Below, piece after piece: positions 22,327 to 32,285 of a stretch of DNA of 64,000 bases. Within the stretch, counting starts at the first letter, position 1. Each line of letters begins with the position of its first letter. This stretch comes from Copromyces sp. CBS 386.78. Lineage: Eukaryota; Ascomycota; Sordariomycetes; Sordariales; Sordariaceae. The notes below the pieces were generated by a model. It was not told the origin of the DNA. It did no database searches and saw only the letters and a program-made list of their open reading frames with translations. The position numbers and the translations under genes were made by a program. Where the stretch lies: positions 62,001 to 126,000 of the forward strand of contig MU839096.1 in assembly GCA_030685235.1 (NCBI GenBank), read 5' to 3'.

Positions 22327-23439
22327 CTAGGAGCGTTTTGTGCGTTTCGAACGTATCACGGATTGCTCAGGCTCTTTGGTGCCATCATCCGTGACCTTCC
22401 TCTTGATCTTGGGGGGCGTCACCTTGGCAACGCTGCTGACCGACGGCTCAGGATCAAGGGCAGCACTTGCGGCTGCTACATCCCCACTTTCTTGCCGCAT
22501 AAGAACGAAAGCTACACGCTCAATGTCAATGGCTTTGACTCCAAGCCGTTGAGATAACACTCGAGATTTCTCGCACAAGGAGTTGTATTCCTTGACGTTA
22601 TACTTGAGGGGCACCTTTTTACCGTCTCCGCAGAGCCAGTAGAAGGCCTCATCGGCGAAAAAGATAACATGATCTGGATCATGCACCGCCAGGAGCAATG
22701 ACGCAGTAGCCGGGCCGATACCTTTTAGCTTGGTCAGGATGCCTAGGGCTCCGGATATGTCTGACTTGTCCCGATACTGCTTGATGGCATCTTGTACGGT
22801 TGTCTGAACCGATTTGGGGTCATTGGACGACACGAGTTTCATCAGAGTTGGGCGGAACTTGCCATGACGACTAGAACCAAGTCAGCGGCTTGCAAAGTGA
22901 CATTGGAGGACAGAAGGAAGGTAAGTGTTTCTTTCGGTAATCTCGCTCATCAGCGCTCTAGTGGGAGCATCTGAAGCGAGCTCAATGAGATGGTGTTCGC
23001 AAGCCACTAAAAACGGCTGCGGCTCCCCTTCTACCGACAGCTTGCAGGATGACGGTAGATGTTGCCCTTGGAGTTTCAGGGATGTCTGGATGGGTGGCAG
23101 GGAGAAGAATTTGAAAGGGGACATACAGCTTCCATTCGACCAAAGTCTTGACCTCATCGACCCCCATGGATGTGGTGCCTGCCTTTTCGGGACCAAAGGC
23201 TCTGACTGCTTCGTCATAGCGGTACTCATCTAACTCTGCCAGTGTCTTTTGACCTGGTTTGGCTATTTCAAGGGGATCAGACAGGGGACCATAGCCAGGG
23301 GATTGAAGGTTTTGAGCGAAGCCACCATACCTCCTTTGTCCTGCGAGATGGCGTGGATGCAGGCGGGATATCTTCCGAGCACTTCATTGAAGGCACTGAG
23401 GGAGATTTTGGCTGCAGAGAGGGGAGTTGGTTTGGCCAT
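22327..23439 (-). CDS. Helix-hairpin-helix DNA-glycosylase-like fungal protein
   Basis: Three exons, 23439-23331, 23262-23127 and 22870-22327, join in frame to 262 residues across introns of 68 nt and a longer 256 nt. The joined protein reads MAKPTPLSAAKISL..., then TLAELDEYRYDEAVRAFG, then KTLVEWKLRHGKFRPTLMKL. Around residues 125-160 lies LTKLKGIGPATASLLLAVHD, a helix-hairpin-helix motif (G-I-G-P-A-T) followed by FFADEAFYWLC, reminiscent of HhH-GPD base-excision enzymes. No iron-sulfur cysteine loop is visible and a catalytic lysine is not obvious, so enzymatic activity is uncertain. The C-terminus ends in a basic tail (KIKRKV, RSKRTKRS) that could be nuclear-localising. The family is conserved in filamentous fungi but has no established name. 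Function is inferred as DNA binding or repair. Confidence 0.8.
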
Positions 23440-23979
23440 TGCGGCTCTTCGTCGTTGTTGCGGGCCAAGCTGTAATGCCGCGAAAGGAGGGTCACAGTGA
23501 CTTGCAAGCGACACTGCAGCACTCAGCCGTCCTTGTGAAAAGTGGACAGGCAGTTCGAATTCCGTGATGTTTGGCGGTCGATCAGGAGCGGATCAAGGGT
23601 CTGGTTCTGGAAAGGCCGTCTCAGCGAGGTCCCATTGCGCATGTTCAGCGGTCCACGTTTGCGACATGGTGAGTCTGGGTCGATGCGACGGCATTGAAAT
23701 CGGGAGCCCGTCCCGTGAATACGAAGACGGCGGGCATTCTGCGCAGACGAGAGCAAGCGAGCCTTTCGGCGGCTTTTCAAGAGGCCATCTGTCCCGTCTC
23801 TGATGACGACCAGACCGGACCCTGTGTAGAGGAAGCCTCGGTGGACGGGGCTGGCTGGATCTTCTTCTTGACAGAGCCGGCGAACCGAGAGGTGTTGATG
23901 CCAAGTAGAAGTTAAGTGCAACCTTGTGCCCAAAACCCCCCCCTGATTTCAGTGAGTTCTGTGAAGTCACTTACAGAAA

Positions 23980-24098
23980 TTGACGGCTGGTCCCGTCGGA
24001 GGCGTCGGGCAGATATCGATCAAAGCATGCAGCGGGAGGCGGCCCTGAAAGTAATGTGCAATCTCGGATGACTGAAAGCTGCGTAGAGGATTGGACAT
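23980..24098 (-). CDS. Possible small gene, first exon only (uncertain)
   Basis: From the ATG at 24098 a minus-strand frame encodes about 40 residues (MSNPLRSFQSSEIAHYFQG...) and reaches a consensus donor GTAAGT at the end of the stretch GPAVNF. The residue pattern looks protein-like, but I could not find an acceptor that gives a convincing second exon downstream. It is either a real small gene with a short exon that I missed, or chance. No family is recognised. Confidence 0.25.
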
Positions 24099-24468
24099 GG
24101 AGATGGGATGTTGAGGTTGAATAAAGGACGTTGGCTCCCGTCTAGATAAAGTAAATAAACATATGCAGTTGTTCAAGGGAGCACCATCCGTCAACGCTGC
24201 CGACGCCGACTTTCACTTTGACGGGCTCTTGCTGCCTCTACTGCAGACGCATCACTTCCATGCTGTCCTTCCTTTCAGGTTACAAGAAGCGAAGAGAATG
24301 GACGGGAAGGAGCAACTCAATGTCCATTTGAATAGGTACCTAGGGGATATTACCTAACAGGCACTTGGAGTTCGTTGTAACCAGACACGGAACAACGGGT
24401 ACAGATAGGACGTGATAGTGAGCTCGGCTGTTTAAGACCAGCGGCGATCTCTTCAGAAGGGGAGTCTG

Positions 24469-24766
24469 TATCCAGGTCCGAACAGTTACCCGTTTTGGAC
24501 AGAAAATATCCGTGCACCCCTAAGGTCACAAGTCACTCCAACACTCTTCTCACAGCGAACGCCAGGCTAGAATACTCCTTTTCGCACCTACTCTGGCCAC
24601 AAAAGGGGCTTTTTTGGGTGAAATGCCGGATCCAAACCTGGACAAACAAGAATCATTGCATATTTACGTCGGGATCAATTTGAATACTGAGTTTTGAAGT
24701 TTTTTCTGTGTACAAGGCGCTCTGACCACTTTCTGTCCAAAACGGGTAACTGTTCGGACCTGGATA
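24469..24766. mobile_element. 298-bp MITE with perfect 37-bp terminal inverted repeats
   Basis: Positions 24469-24505 (beginning TATCCAGGTCCGAACAG) are the exact reverse complement of 24730-24766 over 37 bases. Both ends read TA outermost, so the element can be parsed as 296 bp with TCCAGG... termini flanked by a TA target duplication, the hallmark of Tc1/mariner-type insertion. The 224-bp interior has no coding capacity, so it is non-autonomous. The perfect arms suggest either recent insertion or constraint; it does not look mutated by RIP. It lies about 400 bp upstream of the gene at 25175. Confidence 0.85.
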
Positions 24767-25174
24767 ACGACCGCCCTTCAGAAGATCGAACTGTCTGGCC
24801 CTTGGTCAGTGCGCTGCTTCTACCCGCCTTCTATGTCGGCGCTTGTGACAGTGGGTAATGTCTTGTCACATACCTTACGTATCTGAAAGAGGCAGGCGGT
24901 GGGACGCTTTAGCGCTACCAACGTTGGCGAAAGTTTCGAAATCAACTGAAAGACATCTTACGAGGCCGCCGAAAGTGTAATTTTCTCGCGCCACTTTGAT
25001 GGGACGAGGCCCATGATAAATTCCGACAACGTTCTGGCTGGGAATATTTGCTAACCTCTGCTGTTGACCGTTCTCCGTTGGTTGCACTTTCCTCTCCGCC
25101 AATTTTTCTCGCTCTGCACCTCGCTCTACCACCTCATCTTTAATTTCCCAACGAACCAACAGACCACAGATAAT

Positions 25175-25740
25175 ATGGGTGGCGGTAACGTACGTTACAT
25201 AAATACCTTGTTTACTTCCGAAACTTCACGATCGACGATGATCACCATCTTGCTGGACAACGTCTACTAACACAGTGTTTCCTCATCAATTAGGGAGCCA
25301 AGGCTGCGCAGAAGCGCGAGCGCAATGCGAAGAACGCTGCTTCTGGTCCTAAGTCTCAGCTTAAGACTGTACGTCGTATCCCCTTCTCTACGAACGAGAT
25401 ATTCCTTCGTCGAGCCCAAAAGCGGATGTTTAAGTGTACTAACACAGATTCTTCTCTAGAACGCTGCTGCCATGAACATCATTTGCCAAACCTGCAGGGC
25501 CACTTTCCTGTCGACCTCGCGCGCTAAGGCGTAAGCAACCTCCCCCCTCCCCGAATTTACCCTCGACCTCGTCGTCCCATTTTCCCGCCCAGTCACGATT
25601 CGAGATGCCTAGCGATTCTCTCTACTGTATACCCAAACTGACCTCGACCCTTCTGCAGTCTCGATGAGCACGCTCAGAACAAGCACAGCAAGGCGCTGGC
25701 GGACTGCTTCCCCGGCTTCGTCGAGCAGCCCAAGAAATAA
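25175..25740 (+). CDS. Small C2H2 zinc-binding protein (At2g23090/4F5-like)
   Basis: Four exons, 25175-25189, 25294-25368, 25460-25530 and 25659-25740, give 80 residues; all junctions keep frame, with GTACGT, GTACGT and GTAAGC donors. The N-terminus MGGGNGAKAAQKRERN is the Gly/Lys/Arg-rich 4F5/SERF-like start. It is followed by a zinc motif Cys39-X2-Cys42 (IICQTCRATF) and His58/His63 (LDEHAQNKH), then CFPGFVEQPKK. This is the small, nearly universal eukaryotic protein family related to plant At2g23090 (zf-met2, PF12907, plus 4F5, PF04419). Its role is not established. The first exon codes five residues and the gene is half intron, so longest-frame searches miss it. Confidence 0.92.
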
Positions 25741-26188
25741 ATGCGCATTATTCGAGTCGGGTTCCACCGAACGAACGATCCGTGACGATCCGATATCGAT
25801 ATCTGGGGAATTTGGCGTCAAGATAACGGGGCAGCAAAAAGACAAAAAGAGAGTGCTGGACGGGAAATAAAGAAAAACGAACGTCCTAGGCAACCAGACG
25901 GGAGTGATTTACAACACAAATGGCGATGCATCAAAGCGGGTGGGTGGGATAAGGCGTATCATAATCGAATTTGACATTAATAAAAGAAGAGGAAACATAT
26001 TTCTGATCCGATCCGACAGGCTCCTGAGAGATCAATCATGACACGCAACGCAGCTGGACTATCTACATCGATTCTTTGCGCCTTCTTTTTGCCCGGCAGA
26101 CGGTAAAAACGCTGGATATAACCGCCTGCCTTTCACTTCCCCCGGATCCTCCATTCCCAACCGACACTGGAAACCCGAAATTCTTTCA
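25741..26188. other. Convergent 3' region between the C2H2 gene and the oxygenase
   Basis: It contains 3' flanks only. Nothing further is seen. Confidence 0.5.
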
Positions 26189-27519
26189 CTAATGCGCCTC
26201 AACAGCTTTCCCCTCCGGCGACACAACAGCCGCGTTTACCGGAGGACTCGCCGCCGCGGCCCTAGCCTGCTCCTCCCTAATACTCCTCAAAATCTCCGGA
26301 TACCATCTCTCCCCGACATCCGGATGACTCTTGACGCGATTCCTCAGCGTCGCCTCGCCCAACGTGCTAGCCACGCCTCCCTTGCGGAACGTAAACTCAA
26401 CATCATCCAGCCTCTGCCCCCCATTTGCCTCCAGCACCTTTCTGCGCTGCTCCTTGACGTGCTCCGGCACCTGGCCCACGCCGACTTTTTCCAAATCGTC
26501 AAAGGTAGTGTCCCCCCTGACACCCTGGAAGAAGGGGATGGAGAAGCGGGCGCCTTGTCCTGCGGCGGGGGAGAGAACGCGGTGCGTGGTGCTCACGCAG
26601 ACGCCTTGTGTGAGGGCTTCGAGACCTTGTCCGATGGCGACGACCAAGGTGCCCGGGATGGGAGGGCAGTCGATCCATTCGCCGCGCATGTTTTGGACTT
26701 GCAGGCCGCGGTGGTGGGAGGCTTGGAGGAGGTAGCTCGATAGCACTTTGAGAGGAAACAAGGGGTTAGTTTTGCTCTGTTTGGTAAGAAGAAATGGGGA
26801 AAGGGGAAGACATACTACTATCCTTATGCGGCCCCACGCCCTGGTTTCCTTCCTTTCCCTCTTTACCCAATGTGCCTACATCCGGGTACTTGACAATCTT
26901 CAGCTTGTGCTGCTGGTCCTTGTCAAAGTACCTGTTGAACGCATCGGCGGGCAGCTCGATCGCCTCGGCGATCAAACTGGTAAAATAGATGGAGATCTCG
27001 CCCATCTTCTTCATGTAGTCGGTGAACGTCTGGCGGAAGGATGGGAGCACCTCCGATGATGGCCACTGGTTGGGCGCGAGCAGGTTGTAGTGCAACGGCG
27101 CGCCACCCTCGGGTAGGGGGTGCTCGGTGGACAGGTCGATTTGTTCGCGGTGGTCGATGGCGCCGGCGGTGATCTCGGCGGAGAGACGGGAGTAGCCGAG
27201 GAAGGAGGGTGCGTTTTTCATTTCGATTTTGAGTCTGTTGGTTTACCCAGGGCGTCTAGTTACCCGGGTTCATGACTGCTGTATGTATGGGGAACTGTGA
27301 AGTAATGGTAAACACCTACTTTTCCTCTTCTGGTATGTCAAAGAAGCCCTTTCCTTCCCGAATGACCTGGTCAAACACCTCCTGTGCAATGCCGACATTT
27401 TTGAGATATAAGAAGCCCACTTCCATAAGAGCGTGCCGAAGGTCTGCGAGGAAAGCCGGCTTGGTGGCCGGGTTCTTGGCTAGAGACAGATCTAGGATGG
27501 GGATGGATGTGAAAGACAT
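26189..27519 (-). CDS. Isopenicillin-N-synthase-like 2-oxoglutarate/Fe(II) oxygenase
   Basis: Exons 27519-27320, 27234-26816 and 26745-26189 give 391 residues; introns are 85 and 70 nt (donors GTAGGT and GTATGT, branch CTAAC in the second). The N-terminal DIOX_N region (IPILDLS, ALMEVGFLYLKNVGI) and the C-terminal 2OG-FeII_Oxy domain are complete. Iron ligands are His203 and Asp205 (VGPHKDS) and His261 (STTHRV), with Arg273 in RFSIPFF as the 2-oxoglutarate or substrate carboxylate anchor. HYNLLAPNQWP and NMRGEWIDCPPIPGTLVV are typical of the fungal IPNS-like group, many of which hydroxylate small molecules. No biosynthetic cluster partners lie nearby, so a stand-alone metabolic role is likelier than secondary metabolism. 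The substrate is unknown. Confidence 0.93.
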
Positions 27520-28431
27520 TGTGAGAAGCGCTTATGAGTTGCTCAAGGTTGAAGATGTCAAGATCACAAGCAGACCCGGATCATCAAATCGTCCCAAGGT
27601 CCAAGTGTCGCGAGACAGGTGGTGATAGTCAAAGCGGCTGAAAGAGATCGTCGGATGTCCTTCCCCTCACAAAGGTGGGATGAGATGCAGTCGAAGTTCC
27701 GAGGTTTGGGAAAGACAGAACGCTTTTGGCGGATGGATTGTTGCAGAGATATTGCAAAAGTATGAAATTGATAAAGTTACAGTTCCCAACAACACAAAAA
27801 CATCTAGCTCTTTATATTACCACAAAGCAATTGCAGTGTACAGCTCCAGTTCTAAGCTACATGACCTGATATCCCAAGGTTCCCAATGCTATTATCGGAG
27901 TCGTCTAAAAATGGCGTAATCGGTCGCCATCGGAGCGTGCCGTAAATGCCCCACAGCAACGGCCCAGACTAATGCGGGGCGGCTGCCCCCAGGATAAGGG
28001 TCCCCGCCTGTCAGGGATTCCGGCCTTCCTTATCCTCATCGTCGTCATCGTCATCGTCCATGTTGACATGTTGAGGACGGAAAACCCTTTTCCTTGCTGC
28101 CATTTGGGTGATGGGGCGGCTCGGCACTGTTTTTGATGTGGCTGCCAGCATTCTGGCCCCCTCCCTTATTTGGTCATATCCAGCGCCGCGAAGGTCAGAC
28201 TCCACGACCTCATGACTCCTGGTGTCCCCAGCCTTGAGCTTTCAAAGGCACGATGAGCAGGTGCGCAGGGGAGTCGATGAATGGTATTGTCCATCGAACC
28301 ATGCAGACCCTGCGAGCTTTCGATTTCGCCTCCTTTGCGCAACTGGGCCAGCTTGTGCGGCCTTCTCATATCATCACACGTAAAGCGGGCCGACTCGAGT
28401 TGCGAGATCTCGTGATTGATGCGTCCCGAGT
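27520..28431. other. Intergenic region between the oxygenase and UTP17
   Basis: It holds the promoter of the oxygenase gene (an A/T-rich stretch at about 27740-27900) and the 3' flank of UTP17. A CATCGT-type trinucleotide tract at about 28036-28060 is the only repeat. No gene is supported. Confidence 0.5.
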
Positions 28432-31400
28432 TTAAATCGTGGAAGGCCTCGTGGAGAACAGTCCAGCGACCTGGTAGAAAACATCCTCAATGGGCGCCAT
28501 AGCGAAGGCTGGCGCAGCATTGAAAATTTCAGCGAGCCTCTGGGGAGCGACGACGGCCTGGTGAACATCGTAGTCATCATCCTCCATCTCGACATCCTCA
28601 TCCGCGTCCTGCATCTCCTCGTCGCTTGCCTCGCCGTCCTCAGCGGCAAGGTCTACTGGGGCTACCAATGCCTTCGATTCTTCCATGTTGATATCCGCCA
28701 ACGGCTGAAGCATCTGTGCCTGCTCTCCGCTTTCGGTGATGGACCAGATCTGGGCGGCAGAGTCAACTGCGACAAACCCAGCTGAGTTGGTAGAAGGGAG
28801 GATTGCAGTGATGACCTGAGGGAACGTCTGGATCAGCTGAGGCACTTCCTCATCGACTGAGAAGACAACGAGCTCCGACTTTGCGCCCTTCTTCAACTTC
28901 TCCTGGCTAGAGTTGGGAATAGGGGCAGCAACGGCAAAGGATCGGGATTCCCGGTTAACCGCCAAATGGGTCATTCGCTTGGCAGCCTCTGAAGTCTCCT
29001 TCAGGGCAAAGCTGTACTGCACCTCATCCGACACAATATCGTAGACAGCAAGATCCTCCGAAAGCAAGATCAGAGACGAAGAGAGAGCCTCGATGCCCCG
29101 GATCTCACCCCTAGACAGGTTAGGGATGGTGTCACGGATAGCACCGGTAGCCGTGTCGATAACGACAACAACAGCTCCGGATGAAGGGCCGTAGGCAGCA
29201 AAGAGAACGGAGCCGTCCTCAGAGAAGGCAAGGGCACCGCTACGAGGGGTCTTGGGAGAAACTTCTACTGCCTCTTCCAGTTGCCCATAAGCAGGGAGCT
29301 CAACAGCCTTGGAGCATGACCATGTCCGGAGCTGTTGGCCTTCGGGGCCGGTTGACGCCAAACCGTCTTTCCTGCGCAGCTTGGGGCTCCAGAACCGCAC
29401 TACACCGTCGGTGCCAAGAGAAGCAAATCGAGAGAAAATAGGGTCGCTGACGACATCCAGGATAGTCTCCGACTGTGTTGTGAAATGTGCCTCGTTGATG
29501 CGCGAAACGAGCTGCAAAGAGCTATCCTCCGCTTCGACCTCCCAGAACTTGAGATAGATCTCTCGCCTTTCCCGCGAAACTTCGCATGTGGTCTTGGAGC
29601 CAGTCAAAAGAGGCTCAAGGTCCCTCTCAGGCGGCTGCCATTCATCAACCGACGCAAGCCATTTTCCATCGTGGGAGAAGGCCATCTTGGTGACTCTGGG
29701 TTCGATGATTGGCGCACCCTGGCTGGTCATGTTGGCATCGGTAGGGTTGGTGCGCGCAATAGGATGCTTGCCAACGCCCTGGAACGAAGAGACGTCGAAA
29801 ACTTGGAGAAGTGGTGTGGACGGCGCATTTCCTGTCGAGCTGGCCTGCTGCCCATTGCCGACGCAGAGGAATATTTGTGAAGGGTTTGTAGGGTTGCTGG
29901 TGGTAATCAAAGGTGTTGTGATTTCGTCGACGGATCTCCAGACACGGCGTACCAGAGACTCCTTCGAGGGCTTGTCACTGAGAACCAAAGACTGAATACC
30001 AGAAATGTAGGTCGTAGGCTTCATCTCAGCGGTCGAGAGAACCATAGCAGAGTTGTCGTCGAGGTGAAGAGCGTAGGATGATCCCTTTGGCGAAACGACG
30101 ATATTTTCGATGGTCGCTGAAAGGTGAGGCAAGAACTCCCTCTTGCCGGTATCCAACTGCCACAAAACGAGTACGGTTTCGGCACCACCGGAGATCAGAT
30201 AGTTACCTAGGGAACTGTCAGCACTTATTGGTTTCCTATACACAGCTCACAGATTCTTACCATCTTCAGACCACTTGACGCTGTGGACGGCCCTGCGGTG
30301 CCAATGTAGCTTGCGAGGCTGGATGGGGCCCGCCTTGGTCGCATTGCCGGGCAGTTTCGAGAGAAGGTCGCCATATACGTAGATGGCACCGCGAGCGCAA
30401 CCGATGACAAGATCGACGAACTGAATTTCTACGCCACCCTTCTTGGTTGTTTGGAGAGTCGGACGAATGTCGAGGCAGGTAACCAGATCCGGTACGCCGA
30501 AAGAGTGGAACGCATATTCGAGGTCGTCAACCGACTTGACAGTCTTTCCCTTGGATTTGAGGGTGCCGATATGTAAGGTCTCCTTCGCGGCAGCGACAAT
30601 AAGTCTGCCGCCAGCAGCGGAACGAAGCAATTGCGGGTTCTCGTCGTATGTGTGGATAAGCTTGCCGGCCTTCTTCTGGAGGGCCTTGAGGTCGTAGGCC
30701 ACGATTTGCGCCGAGGACTTGGTGAACTTCTGGAGGACGAAGAGTACATCTTCTTGCTTGTCGCGAATGTCAACCGACTCGACGGTCATGTCGAGGACCT
30801 TCTTGACGTCAATCGTAAAGGGTGTCTCGGCGCCTTCGCCTGTCGTCCAGTTGAGGTGCCAGATCCGGCCATCGGAGCATGCGACCCAGAGAAAATCGGG
30901 TGTGCTGGCGGATAGCGCAGACGCGACGATATAAGGAGAGGAAAGCTCGGCGCCGCTGTCGAGCTTGGTGACGGGAAGGGATATCCTCCTGACGAGCAGG
31001 GAATCCTCAGTGGAGTAAACTTGAATTGATGTGTTGTAGGTGATGAGGAGGTATCTAAACCGTATTAGTAGAGCTCCTACCTAGGGAACTGGTCTCAAAC
31101 GAACCGTTCATCCAAGGAGAATATGGGATCGATGTCCAGCATGCGGCCGCCCATAGGATTCGACACCTTCCATGCTGATGTGTCGCGCGTCGTCAAAGCA
31201 TTCGAAGCATCCGCAAGTTCCAAATCGCCATTGGTCGTTTGTAGGTCTCTGTTCTCGAAAAGGGTGCTCTCTTGGGAGTCGGCAGTATCGTCAACAGTGC
31301 CATTGGCGGCGGGCTGGGTCTTGGTTGGTTTCGATCGTTGCCTTTTTTGCGAAGCGGTTGTCGTCTCTTCCTTGAGCTCTCTCTTTCTCTTCTTCAGCGA

Positions 31401-31469
31401 GGCGGTTTCGCCGTTCGCGTCCATCTTGGTTGCCTTGGACGTCTTGCGAGGGGTGCGTAGCTCCACCAT
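28432..31469 (-). CDS. UTP17/NAN1 (WDR75), t-UTP subunit of the SSU processome
   Basis: Exons 31469-31105, 31054-30261 and 30206-28432 give 977 residues; the introns are very short (50 and 54 nt). The N-terminus is a Lys-rich, disordered nuclear tail (MVELRTPRKTSK, KKRKREL) followed by WD40-type beta propellers. Recognisable stretches are YLLITYNTSIQVYS, PDFLWVACSDGRIWHLNW, HRRAVHSVKWSEDG, NYLISGGAETVLVLWQLDTGKREFLPHL, and TKMAFSHDGKWLASVDEW. The acidic C-terminal segment (DEEMQDADEDVEMEDDDYD) is also typical. This is the UTP17/NAN1 family, part of the t-UTP (UTP-A) complex that binds nascent pre-rRNA and supports polymerase I transcription in the nucleolus. The ATG at 31469 is the first in frame; upstream the frame offers only GTG. 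It diverges from RPB10 with 371 bp between start codons. Confidence 0.92.
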
Positions 31470-31840
31470 CTTGTCGTTGAGTATATCACGATGCAAGTCG
31501 GGCAAGGAACACACGATTTGTCGTACCGAGCTTCACGGCCGCAGCGTCTTCCAGCGAAAGAAATTTTGGCGGAGTACCCTTCGAAAAAGTTAATGTGGGG
31601 CAGCTTTCTTATCAGCGATAAGGCCGTAGTGGCCAATCACGCCCTGGAAAGTCAAATTTGCTTGGGGCCTTCCGACTTTCACAAGTTGCCGCCTCGTCTT
31701 CAAAGTTCAAAGAACTTCTACTTGCGCCGTCACCACGACCAAACCTGCATCACCGCCTCGCTAGGAACTGGTCGCTCATCCGCCGCGAACATCGCCATCC
31801 CACCAAGCAACATTAATCAGTCTTTCGACTCGCCATCAAA
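31470..31840. promoter_or_regulatory. Bidirectional promoter region of UTP17 and RPB10
   Basis: The 371 bp between the two divergent ATGs must hold both promoters and leaders. No TATA box is visible near either expected start; the right half is pyrimidine-rich. Both genes serve ribosome production, so shared control is plausible but is inference. Confidence 0.5.
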
Positions 31841-32285
31841 ATGATTATTCCGATTCGGTGCTTTTCTTGCGGCAAGGTACGCGACGCGACGCGCCCCGCT
31901 TCCTCCGCCATTTACCCGTCCAACAAGGTTACTGACATGTTGCACATAGGTGGTGGGTGATCTCTGGGAGAGATACCTGCAGTTGATCGATGGCGAGGAG
32001 ATCACCGACGGGTACGCCATATCTACGACCGAACCTCTGATATACAACCAACAATAACTGACACACGATGATTAGTGATGCTCTTGATCAGCTCGGCCTC
32101 AAGCGCTACTGCTGCCGTCGCATGGTCATGACCCACGTCGACCTTATCGAGAAGCTTCTCAAGTAGGTTCTCGTGGATGCTCTGTGCAGGAACACGGTTG
32201 CTGACTGCTGTTTAGGTATACTCCCGATGGCCGCAACGTCAAGAAGATCGAGATGCAGACCCGTAACGAGGAACAGGGGGTGTAA
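31841..32285 (+). CDS. RPB10: RPB10, shared subunit of RNA polymerases I, II and III (ABC10-beta)
   Basis: Four exons, 31841-31876, 31950-32011, 32076-32162 and 32216-32285, give 84 residues. Every junction keeps frame, with GTACGC or GTAGGT donors and CTGAC branches in all three introns. The sequence is unmistakable: [12 protein letters not shown] at the start, [24 protein letters not shown] and HVDLIEKLL. The zinc ligands Cys7, Cys10, Cys45 and Cys46 are all in place. Rpb10 zinc-bridges the RPB3/RPB11-side assembly platform of all three nuclear polymerases. The C-terminal tail (TRNEEQGV) is slightly longer than in yeast (70 residues). Four exons in 445 bp is dense. Confidence 0.97.

Larger units (their letters stand above)
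23440..25174. other. Intergenic region with a MITE
   Basis: This 1.7-kb divergent region lies between the helix-hairpin-helix gene and the small C2H2 gene. It contains the inverted-repeat element at 24469-24766 and one doubtful exon near 24.0 kb. The last 150 bp before 25175 are pyrimidine-rich and look like a 5' leader. Confidence 0.5.
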
